Assembly (NCBI RefSeq): GCF_000686125.1
Contig: NZ_JMMA01000002.1
Location: 1,674,001-1,738,000, forward strand
From: Ruminococcus sp. NK3A76
GTDB lineage: Bacteria > Bacillota > Clostridia > Oscillospirales > Ruminococcaceae
DNA length: 64,000 nucleotides
Reading direction: 5' to 3'
Both the position numbers and the translations under genes were made by a program. Below the pieces are notes generated by a model that worked only from the letters and a program-made list of their open reading frames with translations, searched no databases and was not told the origin of the DNA. Positions 26,258 to 33,840 of this stretch are shown here, one piece after another; position 1 is the stretch's first letter; every line of letters starts with the position of its first letter.

Positions 26258-26277
26258 ATTGCTTTGTTATATACTGC

Positions 26278-27876
26278 TTAACGCACTTTGTAGTAGCTGT
26301 ATGTTGCGCCCTTTAGAAATACTATAATACCGTCCATGGCTTTATTGTATTCAAAGTCTGTTGACTGGTCATTATCAGAGAGCACTGAGCCGATAAAAAT
26401 GCTTTTAACGCCGTCTGACTTTGTGTCTGCGTAGTATGAAGCACCGCCAAGCGGATAGCAGTCGTCAGCATTAATCTGCTTTTTGATGTTTCCGTTAAGA
26501 TCAACAGCTGTATAGCCTGTATCAGTTTTGATAAAGGCATATTCATCTGTCAGGCTGCAAAGCGGCGAGTCTATGCCGGTGATATACGCCTGCGAATATT
26601 CAAAGGTAAGGTGCTGGGGACTGTATTCGTATAATGCATTGCCGTCAAGATCATACAGTCCGAGACACAAGCGCTTTTCATCAGGATAGTAGCGTGCAGC
26701 GACCACACGCCCACGGTCAATATCGTAATCGTAGATATCCTTATATACATCGCCCTCATAGATCGTGCCCGAGATAGCGATGTCTTCGTCTATATCCTCA
26801 TTGAGCAGCTTCTTAGAAGCATTTTTCGGGAATACCACTTTTCCGCCCTCGCCGTATATCACATAAGACGAGCTGTTATTGAACTCATCACGGCGGGCAT
26901 ATATCTCTTTCGTTATTTCCTTCGAGCGGCCGTTCTTAAACACTACATCTGCCTTGCCGACTTTCTCGGAATGGTATTCTGTTTTCGCAGCGTCAGATGG
27001 GCTGGAAGAATCAACGTGGCATACCGTTTCATTGCCAAATGTGGAGGATTTGTATTCCAGCTTTTTAGAGGAGATCTTCTTGCCCTCTGTCGTGAGGTAA
27101 TACTGATCGTCAAAATCATCAGAATTCGGCGTGTAAAAACCCACCTGACAGTCTGTGCAGACTATCACACCCTTGTCCTTATATGTCAGTTTTTCTGTGT
27201 ATATTATTGTTGTATAGTATTCATCCTCAGGAGTCACAAGGTCGCCATTTTTATCAACGAGCACCCTGCAGCCCTGCTGATAACCGTATGTAGTCATTGA
27301 TGCTCTGCCGTTTTCAATGACGATATAATCTCCTATAACAGATATGAGCCTGTACTCAGAATCAAACAGCTTTTCAAGCTCATCATTGCCGCCCAGCTTA
27401 TCAGGTGTATCAGCATTGACATGGAGCTTGACCGACTCGATAGCCTGATCATAAGACTGCTGACGCTGTATGTCACAGCTTCGCATACCGCCGAATACCA
27501 AAGCGAGTATTACTATCGCTGCAAACAAAGGCAGCACCACGAAATACAACACAAGCGCAATCACCACTATCTTGATGCCGTTGTTGCTCTTCTGCGGAGG
27601 CGGATAAGGCATACCCTGCTGCGGATAAGGCATTCCCTGCTGATACTGCACACCCTGAGCCTGCGGCACCCCCTGCTGAGGATTGCCGTTATAATACTGC
27701 TGCTGTCTCTGTGCCTGCTGCTGGTAGGCCTGCTGTTTTAGCTGCTCATACTTTGGCTTTTTGGAATTGCGAATTATCAATACTATGCCCAGTATCACGC
27801 CGCCCACGAGGAAAACACTTATAAATGCGCCGATAAAACCTCTGAGCGACTCGAATATTCCATCAAATCTGTCCAA
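26278..27876 (-). CDS. membrane protein with Gln/Pro-rich linker and large exported domain, unknown function
   Basis: A 532-aa protein not recognised. Order: one membrane helix (residues about 15-36), a cytoplasmic Gln/Pro/Tyr-rich linker (about 45-95, with repeats of YPQQGMPYP), a second membrane helix (about 100-128) and an exported domain of about 390 residues with many short strands that looks like a repeat or propeller fold. The C-terminal part contains phrases similar to the product of the preceding gene, suggesting a shared fold. The frame opens at GTG 27885, but that codon touches the AAGGAG site; TTG 27876 stands eight bases from it and is preferred. It is the last of three cotranscribed membrane-protein genes. 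Confidence 0.5.
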   Translation of the reverse strand: MDRFDGIFESLRGFIGAFISVFLVGGVILGIVLIIRNSKKPKYEQLKQQAYQQQAQRQQQYYNGNPQQGVPQAQGVQYQQGMPYPQQGMPYPPPQKSNNGIKIVVIALVLYFVVLPLFAAIVILALVFGGMRSCDIQRQQSYDQAIESVKLHVNADTPDKLGGNDELEKLFDSEYRLISVIGDYIVIENGRASMTTYGYQQGCRVLVDKNGDLVTPEDEYYTTIIYTEKLTYKDKGVIVCTDCQVGFYTPNSDDFDDQYYLTTEGKKISSKKLEYKSSTFGNETVCHVDSSSPSDAAKTEYHSEKVGKADVVFKNGRSKEITKEIYARRDEFNNSSSYVIYGEGGKVVFPKNASKKLLNEDIDEDIAISGTIYEGDVYKDIYDYDIDRGRVVAARYYPDEKRLCLGLYDLDGNALYEYSPQHLTFEYSQAYITGIDSPLCSLTDEYAFIKTDTGYTAVDLNGNIKKQINADDCYPLGGASYYADTKSDGVKSIFIGSVLSDNDQSTDFEYNKAMDGIIVFLKGATYSYYKVR

Positions 27877-27881
27877 AAAGT

Positions 27882-28619
27882 TCACTCCTTGATATAGTAG
27901 TCGTACTCGTCACCACGCTTGACGCAGATCACGTCACCTGTCGGCTCAAATACCGAGCCGTTGATGCCGGTGCTGTCGATGCTGCGCTTATCAAATCTTT
28001 CAAGTGGGATATCGCTGCTTTTTTCGAGTTCATTTATATCCAACTCCCTGCCGGAGAGTGAGTAGTAGGTACTTACCCCTTTAGCGATTATAGTGCCGTC
28101 ATCAAGCGATATCAGCCTGTTCTCGCAGACGATGACCGGCTCGTTATCGCATAGATATTTAGTCGAAAGGCCTGCGTAGATATAGTACTCATTGCCTCTT
28201 GTCAGCAGCCTGCCGTCACGGCTTACAAGGCAACAGGCCTGTGTGTCTTCGTAATCCTTATGACTGTTGCTGGTGACTTTTGACTTAAGCACTATCACAT
28301 CACCATACTGCCCATAGTAGGCATACCTGCTTGAAAACGCACGGTCAAGCTGCACGCCCTCGGCTGTTATCCTCTCAGGCGCATCGGCCTCGATAGACAC
28401 AGGCGGTGTTATACGTTCAAATGGGTATTCCCTGTCGTTCGGGCCTGTAAGTATCAAAAACAACACAGCAAATGCGAGCACCTCGCCGGCATTTATCAGA
28501 CTGCCCGAACAGAACTCATGCTTGTTTTTGCTTACCCATTTTATAAGGGCAGAGAGCAGCTTTGCAAAAAGCCATAACACACCTACCACTATAGCAACTA
28601 CGAAGATAAAATAAACCAT
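27882..28619 (-). CDS. membrane protein of unknown function, related in layout to its neighbour
   Basis: A 245-aa protein with two N-terminal hydrophobic segments (residues about 3-28 and 45-60) and an exported C-terminal domain of about 175 residues containing a run of short strands (CCLVSRDGRLLTRGNEYYIY, ENRLISLDDGTIIAKG). These phrases resemble VLVDKNGDLVTPEDEYYTT in the next gene product, so the two may be distant paralogues. Its stop lies next to the start of that gene, and 30 bases separate it from the DUF2207 gene upstream. No function can be given. Confidence 0.5.
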   Translation of the reverse strand: MVYFIFVVAIVVGVLWLFAKLLSALIKWVSKNKHEFCSGSLINAGEVLAFAVLFLILTGPNDREYPFERITPPVSIEADAPERITAEGVQLDRAFSSRYAYYGQYGDVIVLKSKVTSNSHKDYEDTQACCLVSRDGRLLTRGNEYYIYAGLSTKYLCDNEPVIVCENRLISLDDGTIIAKGVSTYYSLSGRELDINELEKSSDIPLERFDKRSIDSTGINGSVFEPTGDVICVKRGDEYDYYIKE

Positions 28620-28649
28620 GATATCACCTTCTTAGAGCGACAGATACCG

Positions 28650-30680
28650 TTATTGCTTTTTAGTGCTGCTGAGTATCTGCGGAGGTATCTGTGATACATC
28701 AAAGCTCGATGCACCGCTCGGAACATAAGTCACATCGGCGATCATCGTGTCGTAATAATACATCATGTTATAATAACCGAAGCCTGTCAGATAGTCCTGC
28801 TTGACATACCATTCAGGAGGTACGGGCAGGTATTCCTTATCAATGGTACTGTTTCGGGGCAGGTTTATCTCAAGTGCCTGAGTAAAGGGCAGCATATTGT
28901 AAAGATAATCCTTGTCCTTTTCGCAAAGGCTCTTTATCTTATGGGTGTCGCAGGTCTTCATAAAGCGCTCAAAGCCCATGAGCCTGTCGTAAAGCCTTTT
29001 ACCGTAGTGGCTGCGCACCATTTTGATATCGTTGGCGAATACATTGAGTATCAGTGCTGCCGAGAGTGATGTTACGGCGGCTATATAATGAGGATACATC
29101 ACATGGCTGTTGGTCGGCATAAAGTAGACCGAAAGACCTATCAGCGCAGCTGCTATCGGCGCCTTGACAGGCTTCGGGAAAAGGCCTATCAGCAATAGCC
29201 CGGCTATAATACCGGCGCTTACAAAAGCAAATGTCCAGTAGCTGAAATGCTCGTCATCGCCGTTGCCGATAAAGCTGAGAGGAAGTGCGATACCTATTAT
29301 CGTAAGCAGATAGAGCACTGCCCTGTAGATAATGCGCATATACTTTCCGCCGGCCGTGAAAAGCGTGTTATAAACAGAAGTCTTGTCTTCAAGAGCATAT
29401 TCATTGATACGCCCGAGGGTGTAATATAGCCTTCCTTTAAGGCTTGTGTCGTCAACGGATATCGGCTCGTCTGAGTCGGGGGCTTTTTTCTTTTTGCCAA
29501 AGATACCCTCGACTATCATTCTTTCATCTGGGTGCATACCTGGCATCTCATCGCTTTTTGTATAGGTATAGCTCACGCTGTTGCGGTCAAGCTTTGTGCC
29601 GCCTTTTGATATCTCAGTAACTTTGAAGCTCCCTCTTGCCGCAAGATAAGGGATAAGCAGTGCCATTTTTTTATCAGTCAGCTTGCCGAATTTAAGATAT
29701 GCAGCTTCGGCAGGGTTTAGCTCCTTCGGCGGATAGAAGTCCATAAGGAACGTTTCCTTATTCCGTGAGCGTGAATACATATAAAGTATCATACAGATAA
29801 TTGCCATGAGCGTTGTTGCGCCAAGGCTTATAAGCGCCGGGATATCATAGCTTCTTGATGCATCTGAGAAATACCCGTCCGGAAGTCTTAGCCTGAACAC
29901 GACTGACCTGTTGGCGTCGATATGATAATCCGTCTCGCCTGTTATCTTTGTGCCGTCTACAGAGTATGTCAGGATATCTTCCTTTGACTTATCGCCGCAC
30001 ACGAATGTTATCTCGTCCTCATCAAACGCCTTGGGCATCTGTATCTCAAACTGGCATCTGAGCGTAGGCCTGTCCGCTGACGGGGGTATGATATACAAAA
30101 GCGCCTCGTCACGCCCGGACAAAACATCGGGGCCGAGGTCAAGGGTATAGTGCAGCCTGAACTGCTCAAAGCCTTTATAGCTGCTCTTTTCGTCGCCGAG
30201 CTTTATCGTTATGTCGCTGTCTGTTTCGGTTATCGTCATAGGCGAATCAGAGGATATGCCGGAATACTCCGGATAGCCCATAGTCTTGACACCGTTCAGG
30301 TCGGCAACAGGGTTATATCTGGGAAGCGTGCGTGTTATGCCTGTAGCGGTGGAATGGAAATACACATCGACAAGCTCTGTGACATCATAGACGTTCTTAT
30401 CGGTGATAGTAACGTAAAAGCTCCTGTTATAGTAGAAGTAGTCTATTTCCTTAGGGTCAAAGTCGCCCTCCTTGGTAAGGCCGAACCTCTCAGCAAACTT
30501 TTCCGGATCGGTAAAAGGGTCGAGCTCCTGATTGTTGTTATAGATATCCTCGATAGTCTCCTTCTTTTCCTCGACCTGGATACTTGCTGCATACGCATCA
30601 TATGAGAAAGCTCCCATACACAGCACACATAGCACAAGGCACATGACCTGTCTGATATATAGCCTGAAATGTTGTTTCAT
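28650..30680 (-). CDS. DUF2207-domain membrane protein
   Basis: A 676-aa membrane protein. A signal peptide (cleavable site near DAYAAS) is followed by an exported region of about 240 residues with the DUF2207 pattern (YVTITDKNVYDVTELVDVYF, GITRTLPRYNPV), a membrane helix near residue 290, a cytoplasmic loop with FYPPKELNPAEAAYLKFGK, then about four helices (430-530) and a cytoplasmic tail that includes PFTQALEIN. This is the usual architecture of the DUF2207 family, found in many Gram-positive bacteria next to LemA or small membrane proteins; the function is unknown. It heads a three-gene operon behind a TTTACA/TATAAT promoter. Confidence 0.75.
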   Translation of the reverse strand: MKQHFRLYIRQVMCLVLCVLCMGAFSYDAYAASIQVEEKKETIEDIYNNNQELDPFTDPEKFAERFGLTKEGDFDPKEIDYFYYNRSFYVTITDKNVYDVTELVDVYFHSTATGITRTLPRYNPVADLNGVKTMGYPEYSGISSDSPMTITETDSDITIKLGDEKSSYKGFEQFRLHYTLDLGPDVLSGRDEALLYIIPPSADRPTLRCQFEIQMPKAFDEDEITFVCGDKSKEDILTYSVDGTKITGETDYHIDANRSVVFRLRLPDGYFSDASRSYDIPALISLGATTLMAIICMILYMYSRSRNKETFLMDFYPPKELNPAEAAYLKFGKLTDKKMALLIPYLAARGSFKVTEISKGGTKLDRNSVSYTYTKSDEMPGMHPDERMIVEGIFGKKKKAPDSDEPISVDDTSLKGRLYYTLGRINEYALEDKTSVYNTLFTAGGKYMRIIYRAVLYLLTIIGIALPLSFIGNGDDEHFSYWTFAFVSAGIIAGLLLIGLFPKPVKAPIAAALIGLSVYFMPTNSHVMYPHYIAAVTSLSAALILNVFANDIKMVRSHYGKRLYDRLMGFERFMKTCDTHKIKSLCEKDKDYLYNMLPFTQALEINLPRNSTIDKEYLPVPPEWYVKQDYLTGFGYYNMMYYYDTMIADVTYVPSGASSFDVSQIPPQILSSTKKQ

Positions 30681-30734
30681 ATCGTTTTCCTCATTGTTTC
30701 ATTTGTTGTCTGTTTTAGTTATATATTCTTTTTT

Positions 30735-30763
30735 ATTATACCATAATTTAAAAAATATGTAAA
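30735..30763 (-). promoter_or_regulatory. sigma-A promoter of the DUF2207 operon
   Basis: Minus strand: TTTACA (30758-30763), 17-base spacer, TATAAT (30735-30740). Confidence 0.65.
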
Positions 30764-30824
30764 TAGGCAGAAGCATTTTTTTGTGATATTATCGACTTTA
30801 AGCAAAAAAACTTTTTATCACCCC

Positions 30825-30853
30825 TTGCCATTACGGAACATTTTTGGTATAAT
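30825..30853 (+). promoter_or_regulatory. sigma-A promoter of the Gly/Gln-rich membrane protein gene
   Basis: TTGCCA (30825-30830), 17-base spacer, TATAAT (30848-30853). It is divergent from the DUF2207 operon promoter about 60 bases away. Confidence 0.75.
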
Positions 30854-30899
30854 AGATATGGTATAACTAAAAATTATGACTAAAAGGAAGTTTTGCTTC

Positions 30900-32099
30900 A
30901 TGGATAATAATTACAATCCCTACGGCAACCAGTACGGTCAGCAGGGCGGAGACGGCGGATATCTCGGCACGCCCGGACAGGGCTACAACCAGCCCTACGG
31001 CAGCGGCGGCCAGTGGGGACAGAATGGCGGATACACCAGCCAGCCGGGCACTTACTACCCACAGGGTCAGCCGGGCGGCAGTTATCCTCAGGGACAGCCC
31101 GGCGGAAGCTATACAGGCGGCCAGCAAGGCGGATACTACCCTCAGGGGCAGCCGGGCGGCAGCTACACAGGCGGCCGGCAGGGCGGATATTACCCAGGCT
31201 CACAGCCGCAAACGCAAAGAGGATATACAACTCCGCCTGCACAGAATCAGTACAACCCCTATGCTCGGAGCGGCTTTGTACGAAATGACAGGGTCGGCTT
31301 CGGCGGCGGATACGCTGTGAGAAATCTGCCGATAATCCCCAATGCGCCGATAAACTACATGATATTCCTGCCGCTTTTCGGCCTGTTTTTAGAAAACTTT
31401 GCCCCGTCTTTACCGATAGGCATACTGCTTTGGGGGCTCGTGATAGTATTTCTGCGAATAGCAGCCTACACCGATGCAAAGCGTGCAGTTGAAAAGAACA
31501 TCGTTCAGGACAGTGCGAAGACCGTAGCTGTGCTCGCACCGGCGGTATATCTTTATATGCGCTGTCAGGGACTTTCAAGAGGGATAGGCAAGTTTATTGC
31601 ACTATGTGTAACGCTTATTATCGCACTGTTTGGAAACGGCTTCACACAGTCGGCAAGAATGAACTCAAGATCATTCATTGCAGCAGCGCAGTCGGTATAT
31701 CTCAGCCAGCTCAATGTCTTCGATGACTTGGACAATTACCAGGAAAACTACATCTTAGGTGAAAGAGTTGATTATTATATCGACAATGCCGACTGGAGCT
31801 ACAGCGAATTCGGCGGCAAGAAATGCGTCATCATCAAAGGCACTCTGAACGACGAAGCACCTGATGATTATAAAGATGCCAAGATCGAGATAAAGCTGCT
31901 CTCGAATTTTGACGGCTACAATATCAAGTCTTTGAAGTTTACATTTGATGAATGTGAAGTTGACGGTGAGGAGCTTGAGGATGACGACAAGGAAAAGTTC
32001 GTAAAGGGGCTCACCCACGACTGGGAATGGGATCAGACTGAGACTGATGACAAAAACGAAGACAGCAGCAGTGACAGCAAGAGCGACAAAAAAGAATAA
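30900..32099 (+). CDS. membrane protein with Gly/Gln/Tyr-rich N-terminal repeats
   Basis: A 399-aa protein not recognised. Residues 1-110 are cytoplasmic and of low complexity, with repeats of the type GQPGGSYPQ / GGQQGGYYPQ. Then come three or four membrane helices (about 145-260) and an exported domain of about 130 residues that ends in an acidic Asp/Ser/Lys-rich tail. The ATG at 30900 has AAAGGAAG nine bases before it and is preferred to the ATG 24 bases upstream. The Gln/Tyr/Gly-rich cytoplasmic region recalls the linker of 26278-27876, so both may belong to one membrane system. Such regions can self-associate, but nothing here proves that. Confidence 0.5.
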   Translation: MDNNYNPYGNQYGQQGGDGGYLGTPGQGYNQPYGSGGQWGQNGGYTSQPGTYYPQGQPGGSYPQGQPGGSYTGGQQGGYYPQGQPGGSYTGGRQGGYYPGSQPQTQRGYTTPPAQNQYNPYARSGFVRNDRVGFGGGYAVRNLPIIPNAPINYMIFLPLFGLFLENFAPSLPIGILLWGLVIVFLRIAAYTDAKRAVEKNIVQDSAKTVAVLAPAVYLYMRCQGLSRGIGKFIALCVTLIIALFGNGFTQSARMNSRSFIAAAQSVYLSQLNVFDDLDNYQENYILGERVDYYIDNADWSYSEFGGKKCVIIKGTLNDEAPDDYKDAKIEIKLLSNFDGYNIKSLKFTFDECEVDGEELEDDDKEKFVKGLTHDWEWDQTETDDKNEDSSSDSKSDKKE

Positions 32100-32111
32100 T
32101 CTAAACTACAA

Positions 32112-32139
32112 TACCCCCGGGGATAAAGTCCCGGGGGTA
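32112..32139. terminator. hairpin between convergent genes, probable terminator
   Basis: Perfect 10-bp stem TACCCCCGGG/CCCGGGGGTA (32112-32121 with 32130-32139) with an eight-base loop. No T-run on either side, so termination efficiency is uncertain. Confidence 0.55.
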
Positions 32140-32170
32140 AACCATTATCATATCAGTGTTAAGACATACA

Positions 32171-33616
32171 TCAGCCGCCTATGAGCCAGTCGTACATCTC
32201 CTTGTATTTAAGAGCACTTGTCTGCCATGAGAAATCCTGCTCCATGCCACGGAACACTATGCCGTTCCAGTCCTCACGCTTATCCTCATAGATATATTTT
32301 GCATACATAAGAGTATTATACATCTCGTGAGCGTTATAGTTTGCAAAGCTGAAGCCTGTGCCTGTGTTGTCAAAGATGTTGTAGGGATAAACTGTGTCCT
32401 TAAGGCCGCCTGTTTCTCTTACTATCGGCACTGTGCCGTAGCGAAGAGCCATAAGCTGTGAAAGACCGCAGGGCTCAAACAGCGAAGGCATAAGGAAAGC
32501 ATCGCAGGAAGCGTATATCTTATGAGCCATTTCCTCGCTGTAGTAGATGTTTGCAGATACCTTGTTAGGATACTTGCCTGCAAAGTAGCGGAACATATCC
32601 TCATACTTATAATCACCTGTACCGAGGACTACTACCTGCACGTTCTGCTGGCAGATATTCTCCATCATATAAGCGATAAGGTCAAAGCCCTTCTGGTCGG
32701 TAAGACGGCTGACTATACCCACAAGGAAGCGGTTGTCATCAAGCTCCAGGCCAAGCTCTGTTTGGAGAGCACGCTTGTTGTTTATCTTCTTTTTGAAGAC
32801 TGTCTTCTTGTCGTATTTCTGATTTATCATCATATCCTTCGCAGGGTCGAACTCGTTATAGTCGATACCGTTGACGATACCACGAAGGTCATGCTGTCTT
32901 GCTCTCATAAGCCCGTCAAGGCGCTCGCCGAAGAACGGGGTCTGTATCTCATATGCATAGGTCTGCGAAACTGTAGTAATAGCATCTGCATACACAAGGC
33001 CGCCCTTTAACATATTGCCGTCCTGCTCTGTTCTGAGCTTATCAATGCTGAAATAGTAATCAGAGAGCCCTGAGAGCCACTTGAATCTCGGCACACCGTC
33101 GTTGCCCTGGAACTTAAGGTTATGGATAGTCATAACGCTCTTTATACCCTGATAGAACTCACCGCCTGCAAAGCTGTCGTGCAGGTAAACAGGGATAAGG
33201 CCTGTCTGCCAGTCGTGGCAGTGTATCACCTGCGGACGGAAGCCGATAACAGGAAGTGCAGAAAGCACTGCCCTGTCGAAATACATGAACTTCTCGATAT
33301 CCCAGTGATGCTCAGTATAGGGGCGGTCACCAGTGAAGTAATACTCGTTATCAAGGAAGTAGAACTTCACGCCGTCATACTCAGTTTCGAGCACGCCGAC
33401 ATACTGGCTCTTGCCTGCAAAATCCATATAGAAATGGCAGACATACTGAAGTGCGTTTTTATACTGCTCCTTCATGCAGGAATACTTCGGCAGGAACACC
33501 CTGACATCATATTCCTTTTTATCAAAGCACTTAGGCAGCGAGCCTACAACGTCTGCAAGACCTCCTGTCTTGATAAAAGGGACGCATTCGCTGGAGACGA
33601 AAAGAATGTTTTTCAT
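32171..33616 (-). CDS. glgA: glycogen synthase GlgA (GT5)
   Basis: A 481-aa ADP-glucose-dependent glycogen synthase. The N-terminal GT-B domain has the ADP-glucose-binding KTGGLADVVGSLP, the linker region holds GIVNGIDYNEFDP and the C-terminal domain has GIVSRLTDQKGFDLI and the catalytic block PSLFEPCGLSQLMALRYG followed by VRETGGLKDTV. Length is that of the family (about 477). The ATG at 33616 follows GGAGG; a longer TTG-started frame lacks a site. It elongates glycogen chains that GlgB, encoded at 23302-25089, branches. The gene stands alone with its own promoter. Confidence 0.96.
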   Translation of the reverse strand: MKNILFVSSECVPFIKTGGLADVVGSLPKCFDKKEYDVRVFLPKYSCMKEQYKNALQYVCHFYMDFAGKSQYVGVLETEYDGVKFYFLDNEYYFTGDRPYTEHHWDIEKFMYFDRAVLSALPVIGFRPQVIHCHDWQTGLIPVYLHDSFAGGEFYQGIKSVMTIHNLKFQGNDGVPRFKWLSGLSDYYFSIDKLRTEQDGNMLKGGLVYADAITTVSQTYAYEIQTPFFGERLDGLMRARQHDLRGIVNGIDYNEFDPAKDMMINQKYDKKTVFKKKINNKRALQTELGLELDDNRFLVGIVSRLTDQKGFDLIAYMMENICQQNVQVVVLGTGDYKYEDMFRYFAGKYPNKVSANIYYSEEMAHKIYASCDAFLMPSLFEPCGLSQLMALRYGTVPIVRETGGLKDTVYPYNIFDNTGTGFSFANYNAHEMYNTLMYAKYIYEDKREDWNGIVFRGMEQDFSWQTSALKYKEMYDWLIGG

Positions 33617-33668
33617 ATATAATATCCTCCATTTCAGGTAATATTTCGGGTCATATATATCCAATAAT

Positions 33669-33698
33669 ATTATACCACATTTTTCCCTAACAAGTCAA
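33669..33698 (-). promoter_or_regulatory. sigma-A promoter of glgA
   Basis: Minus strand: TTGACT (33693-33698), 18-base spacer, TATAAT (33669-33674). Confidence 0.7.
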
Positions 33699-33774
33699 TC
33701 GTGATATTTACCATTTTAGCGCACACAAACATGGCACAATTCACAATTCATTAGCGATTGATATAACCAAACAG

Positions 33775-33809
33775 CAAAAAATATTCCCCAAGGATATCCT
33801 CGGGGAATA
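33775..33809 (-). terminator. Rho-independent terminator after alaS
   Basis: Minus-strand stem TATTCCCC/GGGGAATA (33802-33809 with 33782-33789) enclosing a second palindrome AGGATATCCT, followed by six Ts. Confidence 0.85.
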
Positions 33810-33840
33810 CAATATTATCTGTACTGCTTTAAAAGGTTTA

